Shown: positions 17,993 to 25,662, counted from the stretch's first letter. The stretch is DNA of 35,105 nt from Bacteroidota bacterium (GCA_003249935.1 QKHT01000312.1:1-35105); one strand, 5' to 3'. A program made the numbers and translations. Notes: generated by a model from the sequence alone, not told the origin.

Positions 17993-19117
17993 ATGTCAGC
18001 AACCAAAGTAACATTAAGAAAGCGTGAATTGCCAAGTGGCAAAATCACACTTTACCTTGATTTTTATCCGCCAATCAGGAACCCGCGCACAATGGAAATG
18101 AGTCGTCGCGAGTATTTAGGCATTTATATTATAAAAAAACCAAGAACACCCGAAGAGCGTAATATCAATGCAGAAAAGCTTAAACAAGCAGAAGCAATCC
18201 GGGCGCAGCGGGAACTTTCCACTATCAATGAACAGTTTGGATTTATTGATAAAGCCAAGCAGAAAATGGATTTTCTGGCATATTTCAAGGAAAAGTTACC
18301 TAATCAGGATCAAAAGTGGGAGAAAATCTACAAGCATTTTTACAGGTTTGTCAATGGTAAATGCACGTTTTCCGATGTTACCGTTGATTTATGCAATAAC
18401 TTTCGCGCCTATCTTTTAAACGCCAGGCAATTAAAACACGACAAACGCACATTGTCGCAAAATTCGGCTGCAGGTTATTGGTCCACATTCCGTGGCTTAT
18501 TGGCAATTGCTTATAGGGACAAATACCTGTTGGAAAATATAAACGAACACCTTGATAAGATTGATACGCAGGATACTCGCCGCCATTTTCTTACAATCGA
18601 AGAAGTCCAGGCGTTACACAATACACCATGCCAGGAACCGGTACTTAAAGCTGCTTCCCTTTTTTCTTGTCTTACAGGGTTGCGGTTTAGCGACATAATA
18701 GCTTTACGGTGGGAAAACTTTGAAACCTATCCCGATGGCGGCCATTGTATCCGTTTACGAACAGAAAAGACCGATACCGAAGCCTTTAACCCAATCAGCT
18801 TGGAAGCTTTCGAACTCTGTGGCGAAAAATCTACCGGATTAGTATTTCAAGGTTTCAAAAAATCAATGCTTCAAAATATTCTACCTAAATGGCTACAAGC
18901 AGCAGGAATTACAAAACACATTACATTTCACTGTTTTAGACACACTTTCGCAACTTTACTTGTTTCTAATGGAAGCGAAATCTACACGGTAAGTAAAATG
19001 CTCACTCATAAAAATGTTTCCACGACACAAATTTATGCCGATCTGATTGATGAAAAGAAACGAGAAGCAGCAGAAACTATAAAAATTAAAAATAGAACTA
19101 CCCTAAAATCAATGTAA
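17993..19117 (+). CDS. Tyrosine-type site-specific recombinase (integrase)
   Basis: The 374-residue protein has the Bacteroidota integrase layout: an N-terminal arm-binding segment, a SAM-like core-binding domain at about 90-185, and a catalytic domain from about 198. The catalytic residues are all visible: R231 in TGLRFSD, K259, H313-x-x-R316 in HCFRHTFA, H339 in LTHKN and nucleophile Y348 in TQIYADL. It should therefore be active. It presumably inserts the island at the 3' end of mnmE, about 1.2 kb upstream. It starts 5 bases after the four-HTH protein. The neighbouring small HTH proteins are candidate excision partners. Confidence 0.95.
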   Translation: MSATKVTLRKRELPSGKITLYLDFYPPIRNPRTMEMSRREYLGIYIIKKPRTPEERNINAEKLKQAEAIRAQRELSTINEQFGFIDKAKQKMDFLAYFKEKLPNQDQKWEKIYKHFYRFVNGKCTFSDVTVDLCNNFRAYLLNARQLKHDKRTLSQNSAAGYWSTFRGLLAIAYRDKYLLENINEHLDKIDTQDTRRHFLTIEEVQALHNTPCQEPVLKAASLFSCLTGLRFSDIIALRWENFETYPDGGHCIRLRTEKTDTEAFNPISLEAFELCGEKSTGLVFQGFKKSMLQNILPKWLQAAGITKHITFHCFRHTFATLLVSNGSEIYTVSKMLTHKNVSTTQIYADLIDEKKREAAETIKIKNRTTLKSM

Positions 19118-19149
19118 TCAAATAAATAAACTTTCAATTTAATACTCAC

Positions 19150-20409
19150 ATGCATGTAAATAACATTTTCAATTCAAAAAGTGATTTTAAAAACTTCACT
19201 ATGAGCGAAAGAGCCGCCTTTGGTGTTGTTATTAGATTTTACCAGAATGAAACCGAAACTACCGAACGGATAAAAGAAAATTCGCTCTCTCAAACCACAC
19301 TTTTCAATTGCGTTAGTACAATTACAGAAAAATTAAAAAGTGAAGAATTCCCCGAAGCATTTGTAAATGAAATTTGGGACGATATCAAACACATTCGGGG
19401 CAAAAAGAATGATGATATCCAAAATCAGCCGATTAGAAACATGCTCAACCTCGATTATGAATACAATGCGAATCGCTGGTATGAAGCTACGGTAATTTTT
19501 GCATGTGTTTATATGGTTTTGGCTTTAGATTGCCCCAACAAAGAAAGTTGTTTGACACTGATTAAAGAAAAAGGAGCTTACAATGAAGATGCTAAACCTT
19601 ATTTCGAACCATTCGAGCACGCAGTTTTAGAGCTCAAAGACAATCAAGCCAAACACCCTTCCGCCTACGACATTGAAGCGGATCAACCAAAAGAGGAACT
19701 GAAAAAACTTTCAGAAGCAGAGTGGTTAGCCAGCGAAAAACATTTCTCCTGGAAGTTTGATAAATTACGCACCATACTTGCTTGTAAACCGCACGAAGAA
19801 CAGTTCCTTGAATATGTCGAAGAATGCAAAAGAGAAGAAAATCTGCCCAATCCAAGCAAAGCCTATTTAGATCTGCTCAGAATGCAGATTCAATACCTTC
19901 AAAAGCAAATATCTCAAAAGGGCAATCCAACAGTCAATGTCAACGATATTGTTGACGCACTCAAAGATCACCAGTTCCCCAACGAACGAGCTGCAGAACT
20001 ACTGGAAATTATCAACTACGCCCTATATTCCAAACAATACCCGGAAGATATTTGCGGAAACCTCGAAAACAGAATCAAACTCTTTCGCCAGGCAGCTACA
20101 CTACAAAGCGAAAAAGATACCAACCAGAATAACGGTGAGATTTTAGACAAACCAGCTTCTAAGGTGAAATCCGTTGCAATAATGGAGCTTCTAAAACTAT
20201 TAGATAAAGGAACCGCCCATAATGATCTTACAGACATTTGTAAATTCATTGCATTTCTTACTGGCAATTCCCATAAAAGCATTTACAATGATGCTCAGAA
20301 TGGAATCACTTTCAGCCCTAAACACCACGCTCAGGACATTGAAAGAGCAAACGAATTATTCAAGTCTCTAAACATGTCAATATCAATAGACAAGCAAAAG
20401 CAATACTAA
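19150..20409 (+). CDS. Island protein of unknown function (419 residues)
   Basis: I do not recognise a family. The protein is hydrophilic and mostly alpha-helical, with no signal peptide or membrane helix. It has a Trp-rich central stretch (RWYEATVIFACVYMVLAL, then EWLASEKHFSWKFDKL). The C-terminal segment near 350-419 (LLKLLDKGTAHNDLTDICKF to the end) has the compact helical look of the C-termini of RteC-like and other conjugative-element proteins in Bacteroidota, but I cannot assign it. It follows the recombinase by 32 bases on the same strand and ends before a strong terminator at 20463, so it closes the first operon of the island. It may regulate or assist mobility, but this is only positional inference. 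Confidence 0.7.
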   Translation: MHVNNIFNSKSDFKNFTMSERAAFGVVIRFYQNETETTERIKENSLSQTTLFNCVSTITEKLKSEEFPEAFVNEIWDDIKHIRGKKNDDIQNQPIRNMLNLDYEYNANRWYEATVIFACVYMVLALDCPNKESCLTLIKEKGAYNEDAKPYFEPFEHAVLELKDNQAKHPSAYDIEADQPKEELKKLSEAEWLASEKHFSWKFDKLRTILACKPHEEQFLEYVEECKREENLPNPSKAYLDLLRMQIQYLQKQISQKGNPTVNVNDIVDALKDHQFPNERAAELLEIINYALYSKQYPEDICGNLENRIKLFRQAATLQSEKDTNQNNGEILDKPASKVKSVAIMELLKLLDKGTAHNDLTDICKFIAFLTGNSHKSIYNDAQNGITFSPKHHAQDIERANELFKSLNMSISIDKQKQY

Positions 20410-20414
20410 ATCCC

Positions 20415-20431
20415 CAACCGGTTGTACAACC
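20415..20431. repeat. Overlapping perfect palindromes between island operons
   Basis: Two perfect palindromes overlap: CAACCGGTTG (20415-20424) and GGTTGTACAACC (20420-20431). An imperfect third, ACAACCAGTTGT, runs into 20437. Repeated GGTTG/CAACC half-sites suggest an operator or a replication/excision protein site. They lie between the first and second island operons, just before a terminator and the excisionase-like genes. Confidence 0.4.
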
Positions 20432-20462
20432 AGTTGTAGGGTATTGTTTTGTATTTTTTTGT

Positions 20463-20500
20463 ACCACGATTTCAATTGAAGTCGTGGTTTTCTTTTTATT
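20463..20500 (+). terminator. Intrinsic terminator of the first island operon
   Basis: ACCACGATTTCAA (20463-20475) pairs with TTGAAGTCGTGGT (20476-20488) as a 13-bp self-complementary stem with one G-U wobble; the innermost bases will form the loop. A T-rich tail (TTTCTTTTTATT) follows. It lies 53 bases after the 419-residue protein's stop and separates it from the excisionase-like genes. Confidence 0.8.
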
Positions 20501-20539
20501 GGCACAGAAGGAAGCCCAATCGCCGAAAACTATATCAAT

Positions 20540-20893
20540 ATGTTTTCAGAACAAATTTCTTTCAACGAATTGCCTCAGGCAATAGTTTATCTTATCCAGA
20601 AAGTTGAAAATCTGGAAGCTCTCGTAGCTAAGGGACAATCGGAAACACATGAATCGGATCGCTGGTTTAATATGAAGGAGTTTCAGGATTACCACCCCGA
20701 CCACCCGGCAGCACCTACAATTTACGCGTGGGTTGGACAAAGGCTCATTCCGAATCACAAACATGGGAAAAAACTCATGTTCCTTAAATCGGAAATTGAT
20801 GAATGGCTTAAATCCGGCAAGCGAAAAACCGCAGCTGAACTAAGAGCAGAAGCAGCAGAATTTGTAGCTAAAAAAGGGAGGATTGTAAAATGA
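20540..20893 (+). CDS. Excisionase-like HTH protein, 117 residues
   Basis: The protein has a short N-terminal coiled-coil-like helix (about 12-33) and then an HTH_17 type domain at 42-92. The pattern is a Trp-Phe-Asn-Met start, a recognition helix around AAPTIYAWVGQRLIP, and the wing and end LMFLKSEIDEWLKSG. The SEIDEWL ending is characteristic of excisionase-like DNA-binding proteins. A basic C-terminal tail follows. It is the first gene of the second island operon, and its stop overlaps the start of the next gene (ATGA at 20890). A role in excision or in control of the replication genes downstream is likely but not shown. Confidence 0.75.
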   Translation: MFSEQISFNELPQAIVYLIQKVENLEALVAKGQSETHESDRWFNMKEFQDYHPDHPAAPTIYAWVGQRLIPNHKHGKKLMFLKSEIDEWLKSGKRKTAAELRAEAAEFVAKKGRIVK

Positions 20894-21240
20894 CAGACAA
20901 TAAACAGCCCCAACGATTAGCTGACATTCTGAAAGATTATTTTCAGAACAGCAACGAGCCCTTGGCCGTTGACTTCCGCAAACATTTTGCCGGAACAGAC
21001 AACCCGCTTTTAGCTCCAAAGCCAGTCGAAGATACTTCTCTTGAAGATTGGCTCGACAATCAGGATGTAATGCAAGCATTACACGTGTCTCCCCGAACAC
21101 TTCAAACGCTACGTTCCAATGGCCTATTGCCATTTTCACGTATTGGCAACAAGCTTTACTATCGCCGTCAGGATATTATCAAAATCCTATCTGACAATTA
21201 CACAATGCGTAAAATTCAGAATTATGGGAGAGATAAATAA
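20890..21240 (+). CDS. Second excisionase-like HTH protein, 116 residues
   Basis: An HTH_17 domain occupies about residues 54-101: LDNQDVMQALHVSPRTLQTL, the turn NGLLPFSRIGNKLYY and the closing helix RRQDIIKIL. The first 50 residues are acidic and probably flexible. The gene overlaps the preceding one by 4 bases and its own end overlaps the start of the primase gene by 17 bases, showing tight translational coupling. Paired small HTH proteins directly upstream of a primase gene are a common arrangement in Bacteroidota mobilizable elements. Probable roles are excision or replication control. Confidence 0.75.
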   Translation: MTDNKQPQRLADILKDYFQNSNEPLAVDFRKHFAGTDNPLLAPKPVEDTSLEDWLDNQDVMQALHVSPRTLQTLRSNGLLPFSRIGNKLYYRRQDIIKILSDNYTMRKIQNYGRDK

Positions 21241-22213
21241 ACTGGCAATATTGTCTAAAACGCATTATGGCATTGGAATTTATGCCCATATTTTGAGTTT
21301 GTATTATCCGAATCAAACAGTCCTCTCCCTTTCGGGGAGGACTTGTTTGCCAACTAAAAACCCATTCAATGCCGATAAACCGACATTGAATATTCTCATT
21401 GAGAAAGAGAATATATTGGGCAATGCTTGGGATAAAGAGTTTGCACGACATGAGGATGCCCAAAACGCTATCCCTGCCGGTGATTCGTTCGACTTTGCCG
21501 AACTTCATTACAAACAGTCAGGAGATGAGTTGCTGCAAACGCTAAATAAAGAAATGAACCTTCATATTGGTGAGAAATTCGATTTTTACAAAAACCGAAT
21601 TTCGAATACTGAAATTCAAAATCAGAGTAATCACAACAATCAAACAAATCACAGTTCAAACATTGTGGTGAGGCATTTCTCTTTCTTCAAAGCTCCGGTT
21701 CGGAATACCATTCCTCACAAGTCAATTTCCTTGCTTGACGCCTACAATTACATTGTCGGCGATTATGCTAAACAGCGAACGGAAAAACTGAGGGGTATAA
21801 AAGACCAAAAGCAAGCCCGGCAGTACAAAGCCTCAACATTCGATTACTGTACTTTTTCAGGAATGTTTCAAACCAGGAACGATAAAGCACTCATAAGCCA
21901 TTCCGGCTTATTGTGTATTGATTTTGACCATTTGCAAAGCGTTGATCTGCTTCGCAACCAACTTTTGCGTGACGAATACTTTGACACGCAAATGCTTTTC
22001 GTTAGTCCTTCCGGCGATGGATTGAAATGGATAATCCCGATTGATACCAAACAAACAACACACAGCAACTATTTTGCTGCGGTTGCAAATTACATTCAAC
22101 AAACCTACGGTGTTGAAGTCGATAAATCAGGGCGGGACATATCCCGCGCCTGCTTTCTGCCATACGACCCAATGGCTTACATTAATCCACTTTACAAACC
22201 TTCAACTGTATAA
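21224..22213 (+). CDS. AEP-type primase, VirE N-terminal/BT4734-like, with extra N-terminal domain
   Basis: From the ATG at 21224 the protein has 329 residues. The frame is open back to 21119, but that stretch lies inside the preceding gene. Residues about 150-329 match the BT4734-like (VirE N) domain, an archaeo-eukaryotic primase fold. Motif I is LLCIDFDHL with D233 and D235. Motif II is SPSGDGLKW at 261-269, and motif III is SGRDISRACFLPYDP at 302-316. The first 150 residues form a separate domain with a conserved-looking VLSLSGRTCLPTKNPF block (33-48) and DFAELHYKQSGDELL (90-104). I have a sense of this block from other Bacteroidota element proteins but cannot name it. It presumably primes replication of the excised element together with the DUF3987 ATPase, which starts 5 bases downstream. 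Confidence 0.75.
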   Translation: MGEINKLAILSKTHYGIGIYAHILSLYYPNQTVLSLSGRTCLPTKNPFNADKPTLNILIEKENILGNAWDKEFARHEDAQNAIPAGDSFDFAELHYKQSGDELLQTLNKEMNLHIGEKFDFYKNRISNTEIQNQSNHNNQTNHSSNIVVRHFSFFKAPVRNTIPHKSISLLDAYNYIVGDYAKQRTEKLRGIKDQKQARQYKASTFDYCTFSGMFQTRNDKALISHSGLLCIDFDHLQSVDLLRNQLLRDEYFDTQMLFVSPSGDGLKWIIPIDTKQTTHSNYFAAVANYIQQTYGVEVDKSGRDISRACFLPYDPMAYINPLYKPSTV

Positions 22214-22218
22214 TCAAT

Positions 22219-24018
22219 ATGAGCAAGAAAACATTTAACCCGACAGACTGGCAACCCACAGAAACCAATAAGATTGAATCGCAAAAATCTCATAATTCAG
22301 ATGCACTTTCCCCCTCTCCACTTGGAGAGGGGTCAGGGGTGAGGTCTGATATTGAAGAAATTACAAGAAGAATTGAATCCGCCTCCATTGATATTGCCCC
22401 CAATTATGCCGATTGGCGCGACCTGGGCTTTGCCCTCGCTGACGCTTTGGGCGAAAGCGGCCGGAATTATTACCACCGTCTAAGCCGATTTTATCCGTCT
22501 TATTCACAAAGCGAAACCGACAAACAATACTCCGCTTGCCTTGCTTCGCACGGACACGGGGTTACTATCAAAACACTTTACCACCTGACTAAATCAGTTG
22601 GCATAAGTATTTCTATTCCTCAACCCTCAAAACAAACACCATTAGAAACAAAGCAAGTAAATATACCCCAAAAAGAAGAAATGGAGGATTTGGAGGATAT
22701 TCAGGAAACGAACCTTCCAACATTTCCCGATGATATTTATGCCGACCTTCCGGGCATTCTTCAAAAAGTTGTTGCAAAATCCAATTCGCCCGAAGATAGA
22801 GACCTTCTTCTACTTGGTTCGTTGGTGGTAATATCTGCATGTTTGCCTAAGATTTTCGGCATTTATGCAGAAAGAGAAGTTTATCCGAATTTATTTCTAT
22901 TCGTTACGGCTCAGGCTTCCGCTGGTAAAGGTCGTTTAACGCTTTGTCGCAAACTGGTTGACCCCATACACAGGTCATTGCGTGAGGTTTCAAAACTCGA
23001 ATTTGATGAATACCAAAGAGCTCTCACCGAGTACGCAGCAACCAAGAATAAAGCTGAAACAGAGAGACCCAAAGAACCACCTGTAAAAATGTTGGTCATT
23101 CCGGCCAACAACAGCGCAACAGGGTTATTTCAGATTTTGAATGACAACAACGGCTCAGGGCTAATGTTTGAAACCGAAGGAGATACGCTTGCACTCACAT
23201 TTAAAAGTGAACACGGAAATTATTCCGATGGTTTCCGCAAAGCGTTCCACCACGAAACAATTTCATACAACAGGCGTAAAGACAGAGAATTTGTCGAAAT
23301 CGATAATCCCCGTTTATCTGCCCTCTTATCGGGTACACCAAAACAGGTTTCGGCACTTATACCAAGTGCCGAAAACGGCTTGTTCAGTCGTTTTATTTTC
23401 TATTTTATGAATATCCGTCCGGTGTGGAACGATGTTTTTGCCAATTCCTCAGACCAAACACTCGATAGTTATTTCAATCACCTTGGAATGCAATTCTTTG
23501 ACCTTTACAGGCATTTAGAATATCAAGCCGAACCAATACGCTTTTGTTTGACTTCGGGGCAACAACAGGCATTTAATACCTATTTTGCCCAAACGCAAAA
23601 CCAGTACCTTTGTTTGTATGGAGCTGACTACCTCGCCACCGTTCGGCGGCTCGGTCTCATTACTTTCCGAATCGCGATGATACTCACAGCTCTTCGGATT
23701 ATGGATGATGGGGATATTCATTCTCCTTTGGTTTGCAGAGATAGTGATTTTAATACAGCATTATCAATGGTAAAAATACTTGTTCAACATGCTTCTATGG
23801 TATTCCAACAATTACCTTCCGAAGCTGTTACAACAGCCCCTAAAAATCAAAAGCAACAGTTTTTAGATGAACTCCCGTCGGAGTTCTGCCGAAAAGACTA
23901 TTTGGCAGTTGCTCAAAAATTAGGCATACCCGACAAGACTGCCGAGAAACACATAAAACGCTTTGCAATCAATGGATTAATTAATCACTTTGCTCACGAC
24001 AGATACAAAAAACCTTGA
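22219..24018 (+). CDS. PriCT-2 / DUF3987 replication ATPase
   Basis: The 599-residue protein has a primase C-terminal 2-like domain at about 60-128 (NYADWRDLGFALADALGE and later YHRLSRFYPSYS). A DUF3987 ATPase follows from about 170: P-loop AQASAGKGR (231-239, K237), acidic Walker B-like GLMFETEGDTL (314-324), LLSGTPKQV (369-377), and an Arg-finger candidate R391 in GLFSRFIF. A helical C-terminal part ends in a winged-helix-like tail (SEFCRKDYLAVAQKLGIPDK). With the primase upstream it looks like a split primase-helicase for element replication. Residues 30-43 (LSPSPLGEGSGVRS) come from a palindromic insert in the gene. The next step in such elements, a relaxase gene, is replaced here by an IS. 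Confidence 0.8.
   Translation: MSKKTFNPTDWQPTETNKIESQKSHNSDALSPSPLGEGSGVRSDIEEITRRIESASIDIAPNYADWRDLGFALADALGESGRNYYHRLSRFYPSYSQSETDKQYSACLASHGHGVTIKTLYHLTKSVGISISIPQPSKQTPLETKQVNIPQKEEMEDLEDIQETNLPTFPDDIYADLPGILQKVVAKSNSPEDRDLLLLGSLVVISACLPKIFGIYAEREVYPNLFLFVTAQASAGKGRLTLCRKLVDPIHRSLREVSKLEFDEYQRALTEYAATKNKAETERPKEPPVKMLVIPANNSATGLFQILNDNNGSGLMFETEGDTLALTFKSEHGNYSDGFRKAFHHETISYNRRKDREFVEIDNPRLSALLSGTPKQVSALIPSAENGLFSRFIFYFMNIRPVWNDVFANSSDQTLDSYFNHLGMQFFDLYRHLEYQAEPIRFCLTSGQQQAFNTYFAQTQNQYLCLYGADYLATVRRLGLITFRIAMILTALRIMDDGDIHSPLVCRDSDFNTALSMVKILVQHASMVFQQLPSEAVTTAPKNQKQQFLDELPSEFCRKDYLAVAQKLGIPDKTAEKHIKRFAINGLINHFAHDRYKKP
22311..22332 (+). repeat. Palindromic repeat inserted in frame in the DUF3987 gene
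   Basis: CCCCTCTCCA (22311-22320) and TGGAGAGGGG (22323-22332) form a perfect 10-bp stem, followed by TCAGGGGTGAGG. It encodes about LSPSPLGEGSGVRS at residues 30-43, in a linker before the first folded domain. I recall peptides of the form LSPxPxGEGxGVRS scattered in unrelated proteins and intergenic regions of many bacteria. This fits a dispersed palindromic repeat rather than native coding sequence. Confidence 0.6.
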
Positions 24019-24054
24019 TAACACCAATGAACATACATGTTTGCTGTTATTTTA
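24019..24054 (+). terminator. Weak terminator candidate after the DUF3987 gene
   Basis: TAACA (24019-24023) pairs with TGTTA (24045-24049) and AACAT (24030-24034) with ATGTT (24037-24041), separated by internal loops. A T-rich tail follows. The stem is interrupted and AT-rich, so the call is tentative. Confidence 0.3.
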
Positions 24055-24065
24055 TTTAATAATTC

Positions 24066-24080
24066 ACCCGTAGTGCATTT
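24066..24080 (+). repeat. Left terminal inverted repeat of the IS982 element
   Basis: ACCCGTAGTGCATTT, perfectly inverted relative to 25031-25045. Its last two bases overlap the transposase stop codon. Confidence 0.9.
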
Positions 24081-24954
24081 AGACTACAAGTGTTTTAATA
24101 TTGTTTATATTTCTATTTAAAAGTTTGTTTATCAATTGAATGACTGTCAAAGCCGTGATTTTAGATAAAATTCTGTTTTTGTATCCGTCAAAAGACTTAG
24201 CGTAGTTTCGACGAATCAAGAACTGGTCGCAAAGTTGAGAAAAAAGTGTTTCAATACGTTTTCTTGTTTTTCTAAAGATGTAAGGCTGTTTTTCATAATC
24301 GTGTTGGTTAACACGCATTGGCACTTCCAATTTTATATTGTTAGAAGTAAATAAATCCAATTGATAATCAGCACTTAAATAGCCTTTGTCTCCTATTAAA
24401 ACACATGAATAAAGATTGGTTTTTATGTTTTTCAAATAATGTATGTCATGCACAGCAGCTTGAGTTAGCTCAAAGTTTGAGAAAACCCCACTAACACTAC
24501 ATACAGCATGTAATTTGTAGCCATAAAAATGCAATTTCTGACTGGCACAATATCCTTTAGAAGGGCTTGTTAAGTAATCTTCTTTACAGATTGTTGTTCT
24601 AGAAGACCGAGATAACTTACATATTTCCAATGGCATACTGTCTACAATAAAGTGGTTTTCCGTTCCAATCAGTTTATCCGACATCGCTTTGCGGATTCGC
24701 TCTTTAATAAAAAATAATTTTCGTCTGCGACGATTATATACACTTCGTTCAATGCGTGAACTTAGTGAACTTGGCAAAACTCTAAATAATTGATATTCAG
24801 AATCTATGCCTAATGATTCTGCTGTCAGATCAAGAGCGATTAATTCGATATCGCTCAAACGTGGACAACGAATTTGATTCAGAAAGTTACTTTTTGTCTC
24901 AAATTGTTTTAATATCTCGAGAATTTTCACGTACTTTGTATTAAAGTTGTTCAT
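24079..24954 (-). CDS. IS982-family transposase
   Basis: The DDE transposase catalyses movement of the surrounding IS. From the ATG at 24954 it has 291 residues, typical of IS982. The catalytic residues are D105 in FIVDSMPLE, D189 in VLIGDKGYL and E235 in RIETLFSQL. The latter is followed by the usual C-terminal helix with RRNYAKSFDGYKNRILSKI. The frame continues to a TTG at 24978, but the ATG start is simpler. No frameshift or internal stop is visible, so the enzyme may be active. Base composition is visibly more AT-rich than the neighbouring primase and ATPase genes. Confidence 0.93.
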   Translation of the reverse strand: MNNFNTKYVKILEILKQFETKSNFLNQIRCPRLSDIELIALDLTAESLGIDSEYQLFRVLPSSLSSRIERSVYNRRRRKLFFIKERIRKAMSDKLIGTENHFIVDSMPLEICKLSRSSRTTICKEDYLTSPSKGYCASQKLHFYGYKLHAVCSVSGVFSNFELTQAAVHDIHYLKNIKTNLYSCVLIGDKGYLSADYQLDLFTSNNIKLEVPMRVNQHDYEKQPYIFRKTRKRIETLFSQLCDQFLIRRNYAKSFDGYKNRILSKITALTVIQLINKLLNRNINNIKTLVV

Positions 24955-25030
24955 AATATTTAATTGATTGGTAGTCAAACAAATATACGGATTTTTTCCA
25001 AAATGAACAACTTTTTTATTACTATTTTAC

Positions 25031-25045
25031 AAATGCACTACGGGT
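25031..25045 (-). repeat. Right terminal inverted repeat of the IS982 element
   Basis: Complement of the left repeat, perfect over 15 bases; it sets the right boundary of the IS at 25045. Confidence 0.9.
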
Positions 25046-25136
25046 ATCTAAAAATAACAATTTGTACTTTCTGTGAATGTCATTGTTTACTCCAATTCTC
25101 AATAGACGACAAAATGCAGTATTAAAAAAATAATCG

Positions 25137-25148
25137 TAATTTTGCAAC
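25137..25148 (+). promoter_or_regulatory. Promoter box of the first Fur gene with overlapping operator half-site
   Basis: TAATTTTG at 25137-25144 is a perfect TAnnTTTG box. A TGCAAC half-site (25143-25148) overlaps its end. The same half-site forms the inverted repeats after both Fur genes. The second arm of a full repeat is not recognisable here. If bound, it would allow weak autorepression. Confidence 0.45.
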
Positions 25149-25181
25149 CAATAGTTTAGGACTGTTTTAATTGAATATAGT

Positions 25182-25592
25182 ATGAAAGATACTGATGACA
25201 AACTGATAAATAGGAACATGAAACCTACCGCCATGCGTGAATTGGTTTTAGATGCATTGCTCGAACAGAATGTTGCGGTTAGCTTATCCGACTTGGAAAA
25301 GAAATTTGATAAAGCTGACAAAGTTACTTTATACCGGACACTGAAAACATTCGAAGAAAATAAACTTATTCACAGCATTGACGACGGCACAGGCTCGGTA
25401 AAGTATGCTTTGTGTGCCGAAAATTGCCAATGTAACCCACACGACCTGCATGTGCATTTCTTTTGTACCGAATGTAAACACACCTACTGTTTAAACGATA
25501 CTCCTATTCCGTCTGTCACATTACCACTTGGTTTTGAAATCAAAACCATTAATATGGTCGTAAAAGGCACATGTGCAAACTGCAAGAAATAA
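25182..25592 (+). CDS. Fur-family metal-responsive regulator (copy 1)
   Basis: The 136-residue protein has a winged-helix domain at about 14-65 (PTAMRELVLDALLEQ to LYRTLKTFEENKLI). A dimerization/metal domain follows with DDGTGSVKYALC, H87/H90/H92 and two Cys pairs, C95-x2-C98 and C131-x2-C134, the structural zinc site of the family. Extra cysteines C78, C82, C84 and C103 may add a sensing site. It is clearly a Fur/Zur/PerR relative, but the metal cannot be read from the sequence. The closest relative in the window is copy 2 (32683-33117), which shares the C-terminal VTLPxGFExKTINxVxKGxC and CKK blocks. A palindromic operator follows its stop codon. By context it controls the heavy-metal genes on its right. 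Confidence 0.88.
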   Translation: MKDTDDKLINRNMKPTAMRELVLDALLEQNVAVSLSDLEKKFDKADKVTLYRTLKTFEENKLIHSIDDGTGSVKYALCAENCQCNPHDLHVHFFCTECKHTYCLNDTPIPSVTLPLGFEIKTINMVVKGTCANCKK

Positions 25593-25595
25593 CTT

Positions 25596-25631
25596 TGCAA
25601 CTTGGTTGCATAAACTTTTATATTATCTTTG
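25596..25631 (+). promoter_or_regulatory. Operator and promoter for the His-rich protein gene
   Basis: TGCAAC-TTG-GTTGCA (25596-25610) is a perfect inverted repeat with a 3-base spacer. It is followed by a -7 box TATCTTTG at 25624-25631. A -33 TTG at 25602-25604, 19 bases upstream of that box, lies inside the repeat. A bound repressor would therefore cover the promoter. A near-identical arrangement occurs at 33099-33133. The likely binder is one or both Fur-family proteins; this is inferred, not shown. Confidence 0.65.
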
Positions 25632-25662
25632 CGGTTGTTCTAACAGTTGTAATCAGATTTCT

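Larger units (their letters stand above)
24066..25045. mobile_element. IS982-family insertion sequence, 980 bp, complete
   Basis: The ends are a 15-bp perfect inverted repeat, ACCCGTAGTGCATTT at 24066-24080 and its complement at 25031-25045. The single transposase gene runs on the minus strand and its stop codon overlaps the left repeat. Size, ACCC ends and transposase type agree with IS982. I see no target duplication between the flanks (…TAATAATTC and ATCTAAAAA…). This suggests later rearrangement or an old insertion. It sits between the replication genes and the metal-resistance genes of the island. Confidence 0.9.

Noticed and set aside
21319-21343. 10-bp hairpin inside the primase gene, at first read as another inserted palindrome
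   Set aside because: It encodes the LSLSGRT block that appears to be a native conserved part of the domain, so the symmetry is probably coincidental.
25022-25321. Minus-strand frame across the IS right end and Fur gene
   Set aside because: It runs antisense through the Fur gene and the IS repeat; no domain is visible.
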